Source: a candidate division SR1 bacterium (lineage in GTDB: Bacteria > Patescibacteriota > Gracilibacteria > Absconditabacterales > Absconditicoccaceae). From it: a DNA stretch of 55,802 nucleotides. A program made the position numbers and the translations under genes. Location: the NCBI GenBank assembly GCA_026397395.1, contig JAPLUV010000016.1, positions 1 through 55,802 on the forward strand, read 5' to 3'. This document shows positions 10,231-19,854 of the stretch, piece after piece; the stretch's first letter is position 1, and each line of letters starts with the position of its first letter. The notes under the pieces are model-generated. The model did no database searches and was not told where the DNA came from. It worked only from the letters and a program-made list of their open reading frames with translations.

Positions 10231-10845
10231 TTATTTAGTAACTGTAATCTTTTTTTCCGCTCTATCTATACGATGTTGCCGATCTCATCATCGTCATTGC
10301 TTCATTGCTCTTCTACATAAATCTATTACTTCTTCATAATTTCATTCTTTTTCTCTGATTATAGCTAATTGCTCATATCATTTATGAGTAGGTAGTGTCG
10401 GTTCATTTTTATATTCATTTCTAAATTCTTTAATACTTTCGTCAGATATCTCTATCTGCTTTTTAAAAGCGTTTATCGCTTTGTTTAACGCAAAATCATC
10501 AAAATTTCTATTCTTGTAATAAGTTTCTCATTTATTTTGATAGAAAAAATGAACATCCATAATGTTTGTTTTATTATCTATCATTTTTTCTCATTGTTCT
10601 AATATGCGATATGCTATATTTCTATCTTCGCCCTGTTTAAACCATCATGGAAGTGATCATAGTAGGGAAACTATACTTTCATTTGGGGAAGATAATTGAT
10701 TTACTAGATAATTTGGATCAGCCGAAAATCACATAGGAATAAATGTCTTGAGAATGTGATCTCTTTCTTCCTCTGAAAAGCTTGATGATCGTCGATCTAG
10801 TAACCCTTGATCTCATACTTTTCAATTATCTTTAATGTCTTCCAT
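10231..10845 (-). CDS. Hypothetical protein, 204 aa, UGA-rich
   Basis: The frame is seen only with UGA as Gly (ten in-frame UGA). The protein is soluble and of unknown family. Its end is of interest: 'EVIDLCRRAMKQGWGGDWQHRIDRAEKK' is written with CGA for the first Trp and CGG for the second. The helix-loop pattern resembles the last part of a TPR-like repeat. It lies five bases downstream of the zinc-finger gene (10851-11684), so the two are co-transcribed. Confidence 0.55.
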
Positions 10846-10850
10846 GATAT

Positions 10851-11684
10851 TTATTTGGTATTTAAATTGGATATCACATTATATGCAAACCATCCATCTA
10901 AATTCTTGAATATTTGTGGTTTTGCACTGACTCCATCTTTTTGGAGACTTATTCCATCTTCATAGGGAGTCATTGTTATTATCTTTCAAAATTCTATTCT
11001 AAAACTTTTTAATGAAGAAACAAAATATATTTGTTTATCTGTGATTGCAAATGTACCTGTATCTATGTATCTCATTTCTTCTGTTTGTACGGGATGTCAT
11101 TTGAAAGAGCTTGTTCTAATATAAAATCCTTTAGCTACTCTTACACTCGCACCTACAGAACCACCCTGATATTCTGTTCTTGTGCGTAACTCATAAAATT
11201 CTACATTTTGAAATAACCAAACAAGTTTTTCATCTTTTTGGAAATTGAATGGGAGATGTCATACTATATCAAAGCTTACTGCTGGTAATTTTCACTCAGA
11301 AATATCTCTTATTATAACGGCTTTCACAATTTTCTGAAATGATCCATTTTTGTCTAATGTTCCTTGATCAAAATTTAAATTTTTTTTAAATTCAGCAAGT
11401 TTTTCTTCCTCGTCTTTTGTTAAAATTCCATCATCAAGGAAATTTCCGACAGTTGTGTCGTAGCCAGAAATATAAAGATCCTCTACTTCTTCTGCGTTTA
11501 CAAGTCCTTCATTTGCTAATTTTTCAACTTCTGATTGTAACTGTTTAAAGTCTATCCCTTTTTCGATAGAGGAAGAAACTAGTTCAATGATATTTATTTT
11601 TGTTGTAAGATATTTATCTTCACATTCTCTATGTCTACTATTAAAAAGTCCCGCTTTTTCTCCGCAATAAATACATTTGCTCAT
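10851..11684 (-). CDS. Zinc-finger N-terminus plus PH-like C-terminal domain protein
   Basis: 277 residues. The N-terminus MSKCIYCGEKAGLFNSRHRE-C has a Cys-x2-Cys...His-x3-Cys pattern typical of a small zinc ribbon. A helical acidic middle includes LTKDEEEKLAEF. The last ~130 residues are strand-rich (VWLFQNVEFYELR, RVAKGFYIRTSSFKGHPV, TGTFAITDKQIYFV) and resemble the PH-like domain of bacterial hypothetical proteins that share this zinc finger. Function is unknown. Several Gly are UGA. Confidence 0.5.
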
Positions 11685-11707
11685 TTTTTTGAAAAAAGAA
11701 AATAAAA

Positions 11708-12151
11708 TTACTTTCCTATTGTTATCTTCTCAGTCTTAAACGTATACATTTCTACCTCACCACTGAGGCCAAATTTTTCTTTGGTTTTGGTAATAGCGGT
11801 TTTCATATTGGTGATGCCAGTAGTTCCTGGTAAGATGACGCCAGATTTTTTGTCGCCTTTGTCCAAGATAACTAATCCATTATTTGCAGGAGATACGCTA
11901 AGTAATGTGGCTACATCATTTTGTAAGGTTGTTTCAGTAACGATATCTACGACAATAGATTGTGTCTCGGGATGTTTGGTAACGATGGCATTATACAAAA
12001 TGTCGATGAGCTGACCGAGTGTTTTGTCCGTGGTGATAACGCCGTTGGAGACCAGGAGATTTTTGTTTGCGTCAAAGAGAGAAAGAAAGATCGCTCTATT
12101 TTCTTCTGCTTTATATTTGGCAAAGACTGCTGCTTTGATCTGCTCTAACAT
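11708..12151 (-). CDS. AMMECR1-like domain protein
   Basis: 147 residues. The second half, GLVILDKGDKKSGVILPG...MKTAITKTKEKFGL...VEMYTFKTEKI, follows the pattern of the AMMECR1/AmmeMemoRadiSam A domain (G-x-L-LPQV... KAGL ... Y-x-F). The first half (FLSLFDANKNLLVSNGVIT...) would match the domain's early strands. The usual Cys is not seen, so the match is distant. It is divergent from tgt, with an 88-base spacer between. Confidence 0.4.
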   Translation of the reverse strand: MLEQIKAAVFAKYKAEENRAIFLSLFDANKNLLVSNGVITTDKTLGQLIDILYNAIVTKHPETQSIVVDIVTETTLQNDVATLLSVSPANNGLVILDKGDKKSGVILPGTTGITNMKTAITKTKEKFGLSGEVEMYTFKTEKITIGK

Positions 12152-12239
12152 GGCTTCCTGAGAAAAAACTAAAAATTACTGATTGAATTTTGGGCGTATA
12201 ACCTTATAGTTCACGGTACGTTTACTTTTTTTCTCCAAC

Positions 12240-13403
<1,164 letters not shown>

Positions 13404-13421
13404 ATTTTTTCTATATGACAA

Positions 13422-13442
13422 AAGCAACGGATCCCGTTGCTT
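13422..13442. terminator. Hairpin between convergent tgt and acpP
   Basis: A perfect 9-bp stem AAGCAACGG / CCGTTGCTT with a 3-base loop. The short T-run is on the minus side (CTTTTG), so it may serve both genes. Confidence 0.55.
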
Positions 13443-13462
13443 GTTACGTCTTTGTTCTTACC

Positions 13463-13708
13463 TTAGTTTTGGTTCTGCTCTATGTAGTCGATTATCTCTT
13501 CTACAGTGTTTAATTTTTCTGCTTCAAGATCAGGAATTTTTATTCCATATTTCTTTTCGCATTCCATGACCATTTCAACCTGGTCTAAGGAGTCGCCACC
13601 CAAATCATTTTTGAGGTGAGCTGTTGGTACTACTGCTTTTTTCTCAACTTTTAGTTTTTCAACTAATTTTTCTGTTACCCATTTAGTAATCTCTGTTCTA
13701 GATGCCAT
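13463..13708 (-). CDS. acpP: Acyl carrier protein
   Basis: 81 residues, the normal size. It carries acyl groups on a phosphopantetheine attached to Ser of 'DLGGDSLDQVEMVMECE'. The flanking helices (N-terminal VTEKLVEKLKV, C-terminal TVEEIIDYIEQNQ) fit the four-helix ACP fold, although the sequence has DLGGDSL rather than DLGADSL. It has its own promoter upstream. No fatty acid synthesis genes are near, so its partner enzymes are unknown. Confidence 0.85.
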   Translation of the reverse strand: MASRTEITKWVTEKLVEKLKVEKKAVVPTAHLKNDLGGDSLDQVEMVMECEKKYGIKIPDLEAEKLNTVEEIIDYIEQNQN

Positions 13709-13751
13709 GATAGATGTATTAATTTTGATTTTTATTTCCGGAATTGTTTCT

Positions 13752-13779
13752 TGTATACATATTCTATACCTAATGTCAA
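13752..13779 (-). promoter_or_regulatory. Sigma-70-type promoter for acpP
   Basis: On the minus strand TTGACA, 16 bases, TATACA, 44 bases upstream of the ATG of the acyl carrier protein gene. Confidence 0.65.
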
Positions 13780-13794
13780 TCTTAATTTTTTTTT

Positions 13795-13826
13795 AAAAAT
13801 CCGCAGGCTTGCTAGTCGCGGATTTT
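13795..13826 (-). terminator. Intrinsic terminator after the 109-aa gene
   Basis: AAAATCCGC...GCGGATTTT stem with a 13-base loop. Read on the minus strand it ends the transcript of the second ACP and the small basic protein. Confidence 0.65.
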
Positions 13827-13842
13827 CTTGAAATATATATGT

Positions 13843-14172
13843 CTATTGTATATCAAATCACATCGCTTTGTAGAGTTCAATGGTGTATCTTGTTTTTTCT
13901 TGTTCTGTCATAGTTCCTTCATTTAGATTTTTTTTTCCAACTGTCTTTTTTGGTGTTGGTTGAAGCATATCTTCCAACGTTCCTCAGAAAAAATTATGAC
14001 GAAAGACTCTCCCTATTGCCGTCTCTCCTTTTTTTATTTTCTGGGTCGTTCTTGGTTTTTGCACTTTTGGAGGATCTTTTTGCCCCCATTCTGCTAAATT
14101 TTCCATCTTTTGATAGATAAATAAAAACTTTCTATTGCTTTGCTGGAGCTGGTTTTTTTTGGGCGTATTCAA
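13843..14172 (-). CDS. Small basic protein next to an acyl carrier protein
   Basis: 109 residues with two UGA-Gly codons. It is Lys/Gln/Thr-rich (TPKKNQLQQSNRKF, KVQKPRTTQKIKKG) with no membrane segment; the end TEQEKTRYTIELYKAMGFDIQ may form a helix. The family is not recognised. It begins six bases after the stop of the second ACP, so the two are translationally linked. A later Met (MENLAEWG) is an alternative start. Confidence 0.45.
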
Positions 14173-14178
14173 TATATG

Positions 14179-14439
14179 TTACGGTATCTGTTCAGCATCA
14201 TAGTAAGGAATTGCAATATTAAATATAGTTTCCAATTCCATTTGAATTTCTACAGTATCCAAAGAATCAGCTCCTAGATCATGCGTATAGCTAGCTTTCC
14301 GAGTTAATTCTTCTTCCTCTCTACCAAGTTTGTCTGTTATAATTTCTATGATAGACTTTGCTATGTTTTTAGTGTTCCAGTTTTCTGGAGCTATGGTTGG
14401 AGTATTTTTCTCTCGTTGCTTATCAGTAACTTCTTCCAT
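14179..14439 (-). CDS. Second acyl carrier protein
   Basis: 86 residues. The phosphopantetheine site is 'THDLGADSLDTVEIQMELE', closer to the consensus than in the first ACP. An N-terminal extension of about 20 residues precedes helix 1 (NIAKSIIEIITDKLG), and the protein stops soon after YYDAEQIP, so the last helix is short or missing. Two ACPs in one small genome without nearby fatty acid synthases are notable. A strong promoter lies upstream. Confidence 0.8.
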   Translation of the reverse strand: MEEVTDKQREKNTPTIAPENWNTKNIAKSIIEIITDKLGREEEELTRKASYTHDLGADSLDTVEIQMELETIFNIAIPYYDAEQIP

Positions 14440-14472
14440 TTATATATGTTATAAGTAAATAAAGTGCTTTCT

Positions 14473-14500
14473 ACTATAATTATTTGCTAGATAATGTCAA
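14473..14500 (-). promoter_or_regulatory. Sigma-70-type promoter for the second ACP operon
   Basis: Minus strand TTGACA, 16 bases, TATAGT, about 34 bases upstream of the start codon. Confidence 0.7.
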
Positions 14501-14525
14501 TCTCAATCTTTCATCCAACGCTAAC

Positions 14526-14553
14526 AAAAAAATCCCCCTATCACTAGAGAGAT
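14526..14553 (-). terminator. Intrinsic terminator after the DUF378 gene
   Basis: On the minus strand AATCTCTC, an eight-base loop, GGGGGATT, then seven T. It lies about 20 bases after the stop of the DUF378 gene. Confidence 0.6.
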
Positions 14554-14573
14554 TTCTGTTTGTTGAAAGCTAT

Positions 14574-14825
14574 TTATTTCTTTTTGTAACCAATGAGATT
14601 AGCAATCAATACCCACAATGCAGAGATTCCTACCAATGTGTAGGTCATCATAGCAAATTTGTTGAGTGTAGTGACAGCTGTTTGTACACCATCAGCTCCT
14701 GCTGTCATAGTAGTTACATCTGCAAAAATCTTAGTAACAAGATTAAGATCTAACCAACCAACTAATGCCCAATTGAGCCCCCCAATCACCAATACGATAA
14801 GAAAAATCCAATAAAGAACTTTCAT
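14574..14825 (-). CDS. DUF378 family small membrane protein
   Basis: 83 residues beginning 'MKVLYWIFLIVLVIGGLNWA'. The pattern W-x-x-L-x-L-V-I-x-G-x-L-N-W-x-L-V-G-W, followed by a second hydrophobic segment (YTLVGISALWVLIANLIGY), is the signature of DUF378. Two membrane helices; function unknown. The ATG at 14825 is preferred to the longer frame because it fits the family start. Confidence 0.75.
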   Translation of the reverse strand: MKVLYWIFLIVLVIGGLNWALVGWLDLNLVTKIFADVTTMTAGADGVQTAVTTLNKFAMMTYTLVGISALWVLIANLIGYKKK

Positions 14826-15039
14826 TTGTGTAATGTATAAAAAAATAAAAAGAGACAAATTAAACTTAAAAAAGTAGTCAAGCTTTGCAAGAGAAAGTTT
14901 ATTTCACTGCGTGAATTGAAAATGGAAAATGGATGATTGAAGATGGAACTAAAATTTTATCCAAGATTATTCGTCTATATTTGTGGAGAAAAAAAAGTAT
15001 ATTTTATCTGAAGTGTTTTATTGTTGCTCTGAGCTCCAT

Positions 15040-15639
15040 ATGTCTAAGATTTCGTTTACTCAGAATATAGATCATACTTTTGCCGATGACAAAATATTGG
15101 AACAGATTCGTACAGGTAACACTGATGCATTTGAACTGATTTATGAAAGGTACCACCAACAACTCTACCGCTATATTTGGACATTCCTCAACTTCAATAC
15201 CGATGAGGCGTGATTGGTTCTGTCAGATGTATTTATCAAGACCTATACGTATATCCAAAAAAACAAAGTGGATACCCTCAAAAGTTTCCTGTATAGGACA
15301 GCACACAATGCCGCAGTCGATTGGATTAGAACCAACCAACATCAAGAGAATATCTTTCCTCGCGATACCCAGAAGTATATTGATATGGACGATCAGGATC
15401 AAAAACAGAAGTTGAATACTGAACATAAACAAGCATTGATCAAGCAGTATCTCTCTCAGTTAGATGATACATATAGATCTGTATTGTATCTCATTTACTA
15501 TGAAAATAAATCCTATGATGAGATTGCACTCATCCAAAAGAGTAACAAAAATTCAATCGGCACCTTGGTCTTTCAAGCTAAGAAAAAATTAGAGGGATTG
15601 ATGACTGCTGACGGTATCGATCCTACGATCTTCTTTTAA
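15040..15639 (+). CDS. ECF-type RNA polymerase sigma factor
   Basis: 199 residues. Region 2 is visible in 'AFELIYERYHQQLYRYIW' through EAGLVLSDVFIKTYTYI and SFLYRTAHNAAVDWIR. Region 4 follows with LSQLDDTYRSVLYLIYYENKSYDEIALI...NSIGTLVFQAKKKL, a helix-turn-helix. One Gly is UGA. The downstream gene has the form of a membrane anti-sigma factor, and two secreted proteins follow, so the pair may sense envelope state. The ATG at 15040 gives a normal ECF start; codons upstream are also open. Confidence 0.85.
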
Positions 15640-15655
15640 CTTTGTAGCTCTGCAT

Positions 15656-16045
15656 ATGATCCAAAAAGATTACTTTCCAACTCAAGAAACTCCTGCATGG
15701 GTCAAAGACAAAATCATGCAACAGATTTCTGCTAGACCCAAAAAACTTCGTCTGGTCTCCGTCCTGCAGTATAGGATTTTGGCGTCTGTCGTCCTTCTTG
15801 TAGGACTTGTCATTGGATGATATAGTTATCTGCACGTATGAAAAACTTCTTTGCTGGTATCTACAACTTCTGGTACTCAAACATTAGTACATACCTGAAG
15901 TGTTTTTGTAACAACAACTCCTGTCCCAGAACAGTGAACCACAACTGATGTTGATGCACTTTTGCAACAGAAGCTTGCAGAAGCCGAAGCTACGCTTAAT
16001 GCACTTTCCACTTCTTCTATTCAAGAAACCAATATCACGCTTTAA
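15656..16045 (+). CDS. Probable membrane anti-sigma factor
   Basis: 129 residues, starting 16 bases after the sigma factor stop. A short cytoplasmic part (IQKDYFPTQETPAWVKDKIM) is followed by one transmembrane segment (ILASVVLLVGLVIGGYSYL) and a Thr/Ser/Val-rich outer part. The layout and the position after an ECF sigma gene support an anti-sigma role; there is no zinc motif. Function is inferred from context. Confidence 0.55.
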
Positions 16046-16063
16046 TTTATTTTGCAATTCATC

Positions 16064-16537
16064 ATGAAATCCTGTACCAAAGTATGTCTTCTCAGTTGAA
16101 TAGTAGTGCTCTTGCTTGGCTACTCGTCTACTTTTGCTGCTGGAGGAAAAAATAAACCCATGCCCAATGTTCAAAAGTCTTGAAGCGTTCAAAAGGCTGA
16201 AGCTAAACTTACCTGCGACCAAAAGCCATGATTTGCAGAAAAAATAATCAATATTACTGCTATTTGTACGAGTAAGATTGATCTACTGATGAAGCTTGAT
16301 ACTTCTTTGAATGATATTCTTCCTTTGGTCAAAAAAGCCGGTATCAAAACTACATTGCAACAATTACAAACACATCTCCAGACATTGAAGGCTAATTATA
16401 TTGCATTAAAAGCAAAAATAATTGCCAATCCTCAAAATATTTGTGGTCAAGAGCCAGTATGGAAGACCTATAATGAAGAGACTAAAATTTTGGTACAGGC
16501 AATAAAGAAACAATTTAATTTATTAAAAAATAAATAA
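16064..16537 (+). CDS. Small secreted Cys-containing protein
   Basis: 157 residues with a signal peptide (CLLSGIVVLLLGYSSTFAAGG) and then a helical domain with three Cys (LTCDQKPG, TAICTSK, NICGQEP). It is third in the sigma/anti-sigma group, 18 bases after the anti-sigma stop. The family is not recognised. The pattern CDQK...ICTSKI recurs in spirit in the next gene (VCTNTGAICQ), suggesting related exported helical proteins. Confidence 0.55.
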
Positions 16538-16672
16538 AATTGGTCATATACCGCTTTGCGGAATAATTCTCGCATCCAAAATATGTTTTTATATTTTGGC
16601 GGTCGAATTAAAATTTTTTTCAAAAACTTTCGTCTTATATTGTACTTCCTCTTTATTTTGTAATTTGTTCTT

Positions 16673-17344
16673 ATGAAAAAAACCTTATTTTTGACTTTGG
16701 GACTTTTGAGTCTTTCAATGATTGGCAGTACGTATGCTAATGAAGCAAAGCCAGTCTGTACTAATACCGGTGCTATTTGTCAGCTGAGACAGCAAATGCA
16801 CGCAGAAATTGATGCTGCGAGAACTGGTCATCAGACCGAAGTGAATGCACTCAAAGATCAGGTAAAGGCAAATAAAGACACTATTGAAGCAAATAGAAAA
16901 AACTTTCATGCTAACTTTTCAGGAGCGAGATCATATGTGATTAAGCCACTTACCGGAGAAACAAAACTCTTGGTCAATGAAATTTTCCAAGCTAAAGAAG
17001 CTTCTATGGAGGCATTACAACAAACTACCAATGCCTTGATCAAATCATGAACAGTAGATCGAAGTGGATATATTGCGCAAGCAACTAACATTATTACTAC
17101 TTTTAGGAATGCATTACTCCCTTATGTAGATTCTACTAAGCTAACTCAATTTGATGCGTTTATCCAATCCAAGATCAATTCTATGATTACTAACGTTGCT
17201 ATAAGACAAACAAATACGTCGCTCAAAATGGATATAGGGAATAAAAAAGTCGCCTTTAAGGACCGATTAGCTCAGAAGAAATCTGATTTCAAAAATACTG
17301 TAGATCAAATGAAAGCTAATAAACCAAACAAAGGGAATAAATAA
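16673..17344 (+). CDS. Secreted helical protein, 223 aa
   Basis: It begins with a clear signal peptide (MKKTLFLTLGLLSLSMIGSTYA) and is then almost wholly helical, rich in Ala, Gln, Asn and Lys (EIDAARTGHQTEVNALKDQVK...), with two early Cys. One Gly is UGA and one Trp is CGA (TVDWSGYI). It resembles periplasm-type coiled-coil proteins in general, but no family is recognised. It ends the sigma-factor gene group and is followed by a terminator. Confidence 0.6.
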
Positions 17345-17360
17345 ATATTCTTTGGTATTG

Positions 17361-17388
17361 AAAAAACTCGCTTTAGGGCGGGTTTTTT
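17361..17388 (+). terminator. Strong intrinsic terminator
   Basis: AAAAAACTCGC, loop TTTAGG, GCGGGTTTTTTT; 17 bases after the stop of the secreted helical protein. Confidence 0.85.
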
Positions 17389-17481
17389 TATGTATATTAG
17401 ATTTTACATTTTCTTATTCAGCCACGTAGTGCTACGTGGTTTTGCCCGCCACTATATTATTTGAAATAATAAATTTCTATT

Positions 17482-17552
17482 CAAGGGGTATAGGGTTCGA
17501 ACCTATGATGGCAGTTCCGAAGACTGCTGTGTTGCCACTACACTAACCCCTC
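17482..17552 (-). tRNA. tRNA with anticodon UCG (reads CGA; tRNA-Arg by anticodon, perhaps charged with Trp)
   Basis: A full cloverleaf is visible: acceptor GAGGGGT/ACCCCTT (1-72 is G.U), D arm GTGT-AGTGGCA-ACAC, anticodon arm GCAGT-CTTCGGA-ACTGC, T arm ATAGG-TTCGAAC-CCTAT, discriminator G73, no encoded CCA. The anticodon is UCG, which pairs with CGA and can wobble to CGG. In this window CGA sits at conserved Trp positions, so this tRNA should deliver Trp. G73 is a bacterial tRNA-Trp identity base, and A20, a main Arg identity base, is absent (C20). The G37 loop is Arg-like. The charging identity is inferred. Confidence 0.8.
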
Positions 17553-17568
17553 TCTCGGGAGTAATAAT

Positions 17569-18444
17569 TTATTTCATCAAGAATTTTATGGTTCCATTTT
17601 TTATTTGATTCAAAACTTCTGACTTTCCGTCTGATGGGATTTCTGTATTTTTTTCCAAAAAATCGATCAGCTTGATTTTCATGTCTTGCGTGAAGACAGA
17701 TTTAGTGATTTTCTCGAATTTTTCAATGGGTTCGTACCATTTAGCGAATATTTCTAATAGTTCGTAATCGTTGCTACTTATTTGATAGGTGATACCATTC
17801 TTGTTGGTGAGCTTGTCAACCTTGAGAAATATACTTGATTCTTGAAGTTCGTTGATGATTTTATCTAACATTTCTTGTTGCGCTAAATATTGTCCAAAGA
17901 GAGGAATCTGGATCTTGATAGATGCAAGCTCTCCTTTTTTGGCATCAAACTTTCCGTATATGAGTGTTAACCCAAATAAATAACTGAGGATATCTTCGAT
18001 TTGTGGCTTCTCATTCGTTCTGTCTTCCTTGGCATGTTGGAGCTCTACCATTGCGCCTTTTGATGTTTTCTTAATTTCACACTTGCTAAAATGTTTCAAT
18101 AGATCGTTTTTTTCTTGCATATCTTTCTCTCATAAGCCAGGGATGAAAAAATATCTTTGTCCTGTCTCTTCATCAAATCCATTGAATAATCTGAGCGCAT
18201 CTTCAAATATTTCTTGTTGAAAGATTATGTTATCATTATTTTCTTTTGTACAGAAAACGACATTCATACCATCTCACAAATTTTTGAGGTTCGTGATTTT
18301 GAAGTCCTTCTTGTGTAGCACAATCATACCTTTGTCAAAGTCAGAAAATGTATATCCTCCAGTAGTATAGGTATACTCCTTAGTTTGGGGAATATTTTCG
18401 TTCTGTATACTTAGTAACTTGTTTTGATCAAATGAGATTCTCAT
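17569..18444 (-). CDS. Hypothetical protein, 291 aa, distant LAGLIDADG-like look
   Basis: The N-terminal ~120 residues are strand-rich (EYTYTTGGYTFSDFDKGMIVLH). The C-terminal half has 'ILSYLFGLTLIYGKFDAK' followed by IKIQIPL and later NGITYQISSNDYELLEIFAKWY. The (Y/L)xxGL...YGKF arrangement and the spacing recall LAGLIDADG-type domains, but the acidic catalytic positions are not convincing. It lies 16 bases downstream of the tRNA(UCG) gene on the plus-coordinate axis, same strand, transcribed toward it. Two Gly are UGA. I do not claim nuclease activity. Confidence 0.5.
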
Positions 18445-18486
18445 GGGCGACGAATTAGGAATTAAGAATTAGGAATTTTCTAGAAC

Positions 18487-18538
18487 TATTTGTTTTTTAT
18501 AATTTTGTATAGGATAATAATTTCCATCATATTTACCA
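18487..18538 (-). repeat. Second copy of the ftsW 3' end (52 bp)
   Basis: This 52-bp stretch matches 18574-18625, the end of ftsW, with six differences. All six fall at third codon positions and none changes the encoded VNMMEIIILYKIIKNK; the stop is TAG here and TAA in ftsW. Between the copies lie about 35 bp starting CCCCCTTGTC on the plus strand. The copy is downstream of ftsW and has no complete gene of its own. Confidence 0.85.
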
Positions 18539-18572
18539 ACCCCCTTGTCATTTGGAAGTGAGAGGTAAAGTA

Positions 18573-19709
18573 TTATTTGTTTTTTATGATTTTGTATAGT
18601 ATGATAATCTCCATCATGTTGACCATTAGTGCCGTCCCTCAGTAGCTAAGGAATGGTAAGGTAAGACCTGTGTTTGGAAGGATCTCTGTATTTACTCAAA
18701 TATTGACGAAGACTTGAACAATAATCAGTGAAACGATACCGACTCAGATCATTTTTTTGTAATCGTCTTTGATTTTGTAGAGACGAGATAAAAAATAATA
18801 ACAGAGATAGAAGTACAATCATAAGATTACTAGGTTGCCAAAGAAGCCAATTTCTTCTGATAATGCTGAGAATACGAAATCACTTTGTGCCTCTGGAATA
18901 TATCAAAACTTCTGTAATCATTTCCCATATCCTTTACCAAAAAATCATCCTCATCCGATAGCTAATAATGCTTGCTGATTTTGCCATCCAATTTGTTTCG
19001 CCTGTGGATCTACACTAGAACTGATGAAATACGTAAATCTTTGCTGGATATAACTAAATCTATCACTTACCATTCCCAAAATACTTCCTGCCGCTAAACC
19101 TGCAAATAAACCACCAAACAAAATTCGTAGAATATATTTGAGTTTAGCTCACATATATCGACACATAATAAGTCAAACAATACCTAGGATCATTACTGTT
19201 CCAAGATCGGGAATAAGTAAGAAAATGCCAAATAATATAATATTGACAACAATAAACGATACGAAGAATTTCCTGTCATTTACGATGCTACGTCTTCTCA
19301 ATAACCATGATCACAAGAATAATACATATCCTAGTTTAAATAATTCAGATGGTTGGATACTTGGAAGAAACGGTATATTGATCCATCATCTTGCTCCATT
19401 GAGCGTTGTTCCTATTCATGGGATAAATACTGATATTTGCAAAACCATTAGTACAATAGCCAAGATAGTCATATTTCTTTCGTTCTGAAAAAATTTAATG
19501 GAAAGTTTATAAATTAATCCAGCTGCAACGACAGCGATACCAACACTTCTCAATTGTCTGAAAAAATAGAAGTAATTAGACGGATCTCCCGTCATGGTTC
19601 ACTTGGCTACTAATGACATGGTTAGCGTAAAAGATTCATAGATACTTACGCTATAAATAGCAAGTATTCCTATAACGGTAAGTGCGATTCCTATCATGAT
19701 GATTGCCAT
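18573..19709 (-). CDS. ftsW: FtsW/RodA family peptidoglycan polymerase (SEDS)
   Basis: 378 residues, about ten membrane helices. SEDS proteins polymerise lipid II at the septum or side wall. Family motifs: LNGARGWINIPFLPSIQPSELFKL, 'LLIPDLGTVMILG', 'AIGGGGFFGKGYGKGLQKF', YIPEAQSDFVFSALSEEIGFFG and the C-terminal 'LPNTGLTLPFLSYGGTALM'. Many of the Gly are UGA. I call it FtsW by overall motif match; RodA cannot be excluded. The ATG at 19709 leaves a short N-terminus; no upstream ATG is in frame. The 3' end is duplicated downstream. Confidence 0.9.
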
Positions 19710-19744
19710 ATTTCAGAATGCTTGAATAAAAAAGATTGGAGTTG

Positions 19745-19806
19745 GTAGTTAGCAGCCAGCAGACAGCAGACTGGTCTGCCAACTAAGCTCTGCCAGCTAA
19801 GTTCTA
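19745..19806. repeat. ACTTAG-type dispersed repeat, minus orientation
   Basis: On the minus strand AGAACTTAGCTGGCAGAGCTTAGTTGGCAG, then ACCAGTCTGCTGTCTGCTGGCTGCTAA. It is homologous to 6451-6512, including the palindromic GCAGACC(G/A)GTCTGC core. Confidence 0.55.
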
Positions 19807-19854
19807 TATTTTCGTGGTATCTCGTGGTCTCTCGTTTACGCCTAACGTACTTGA

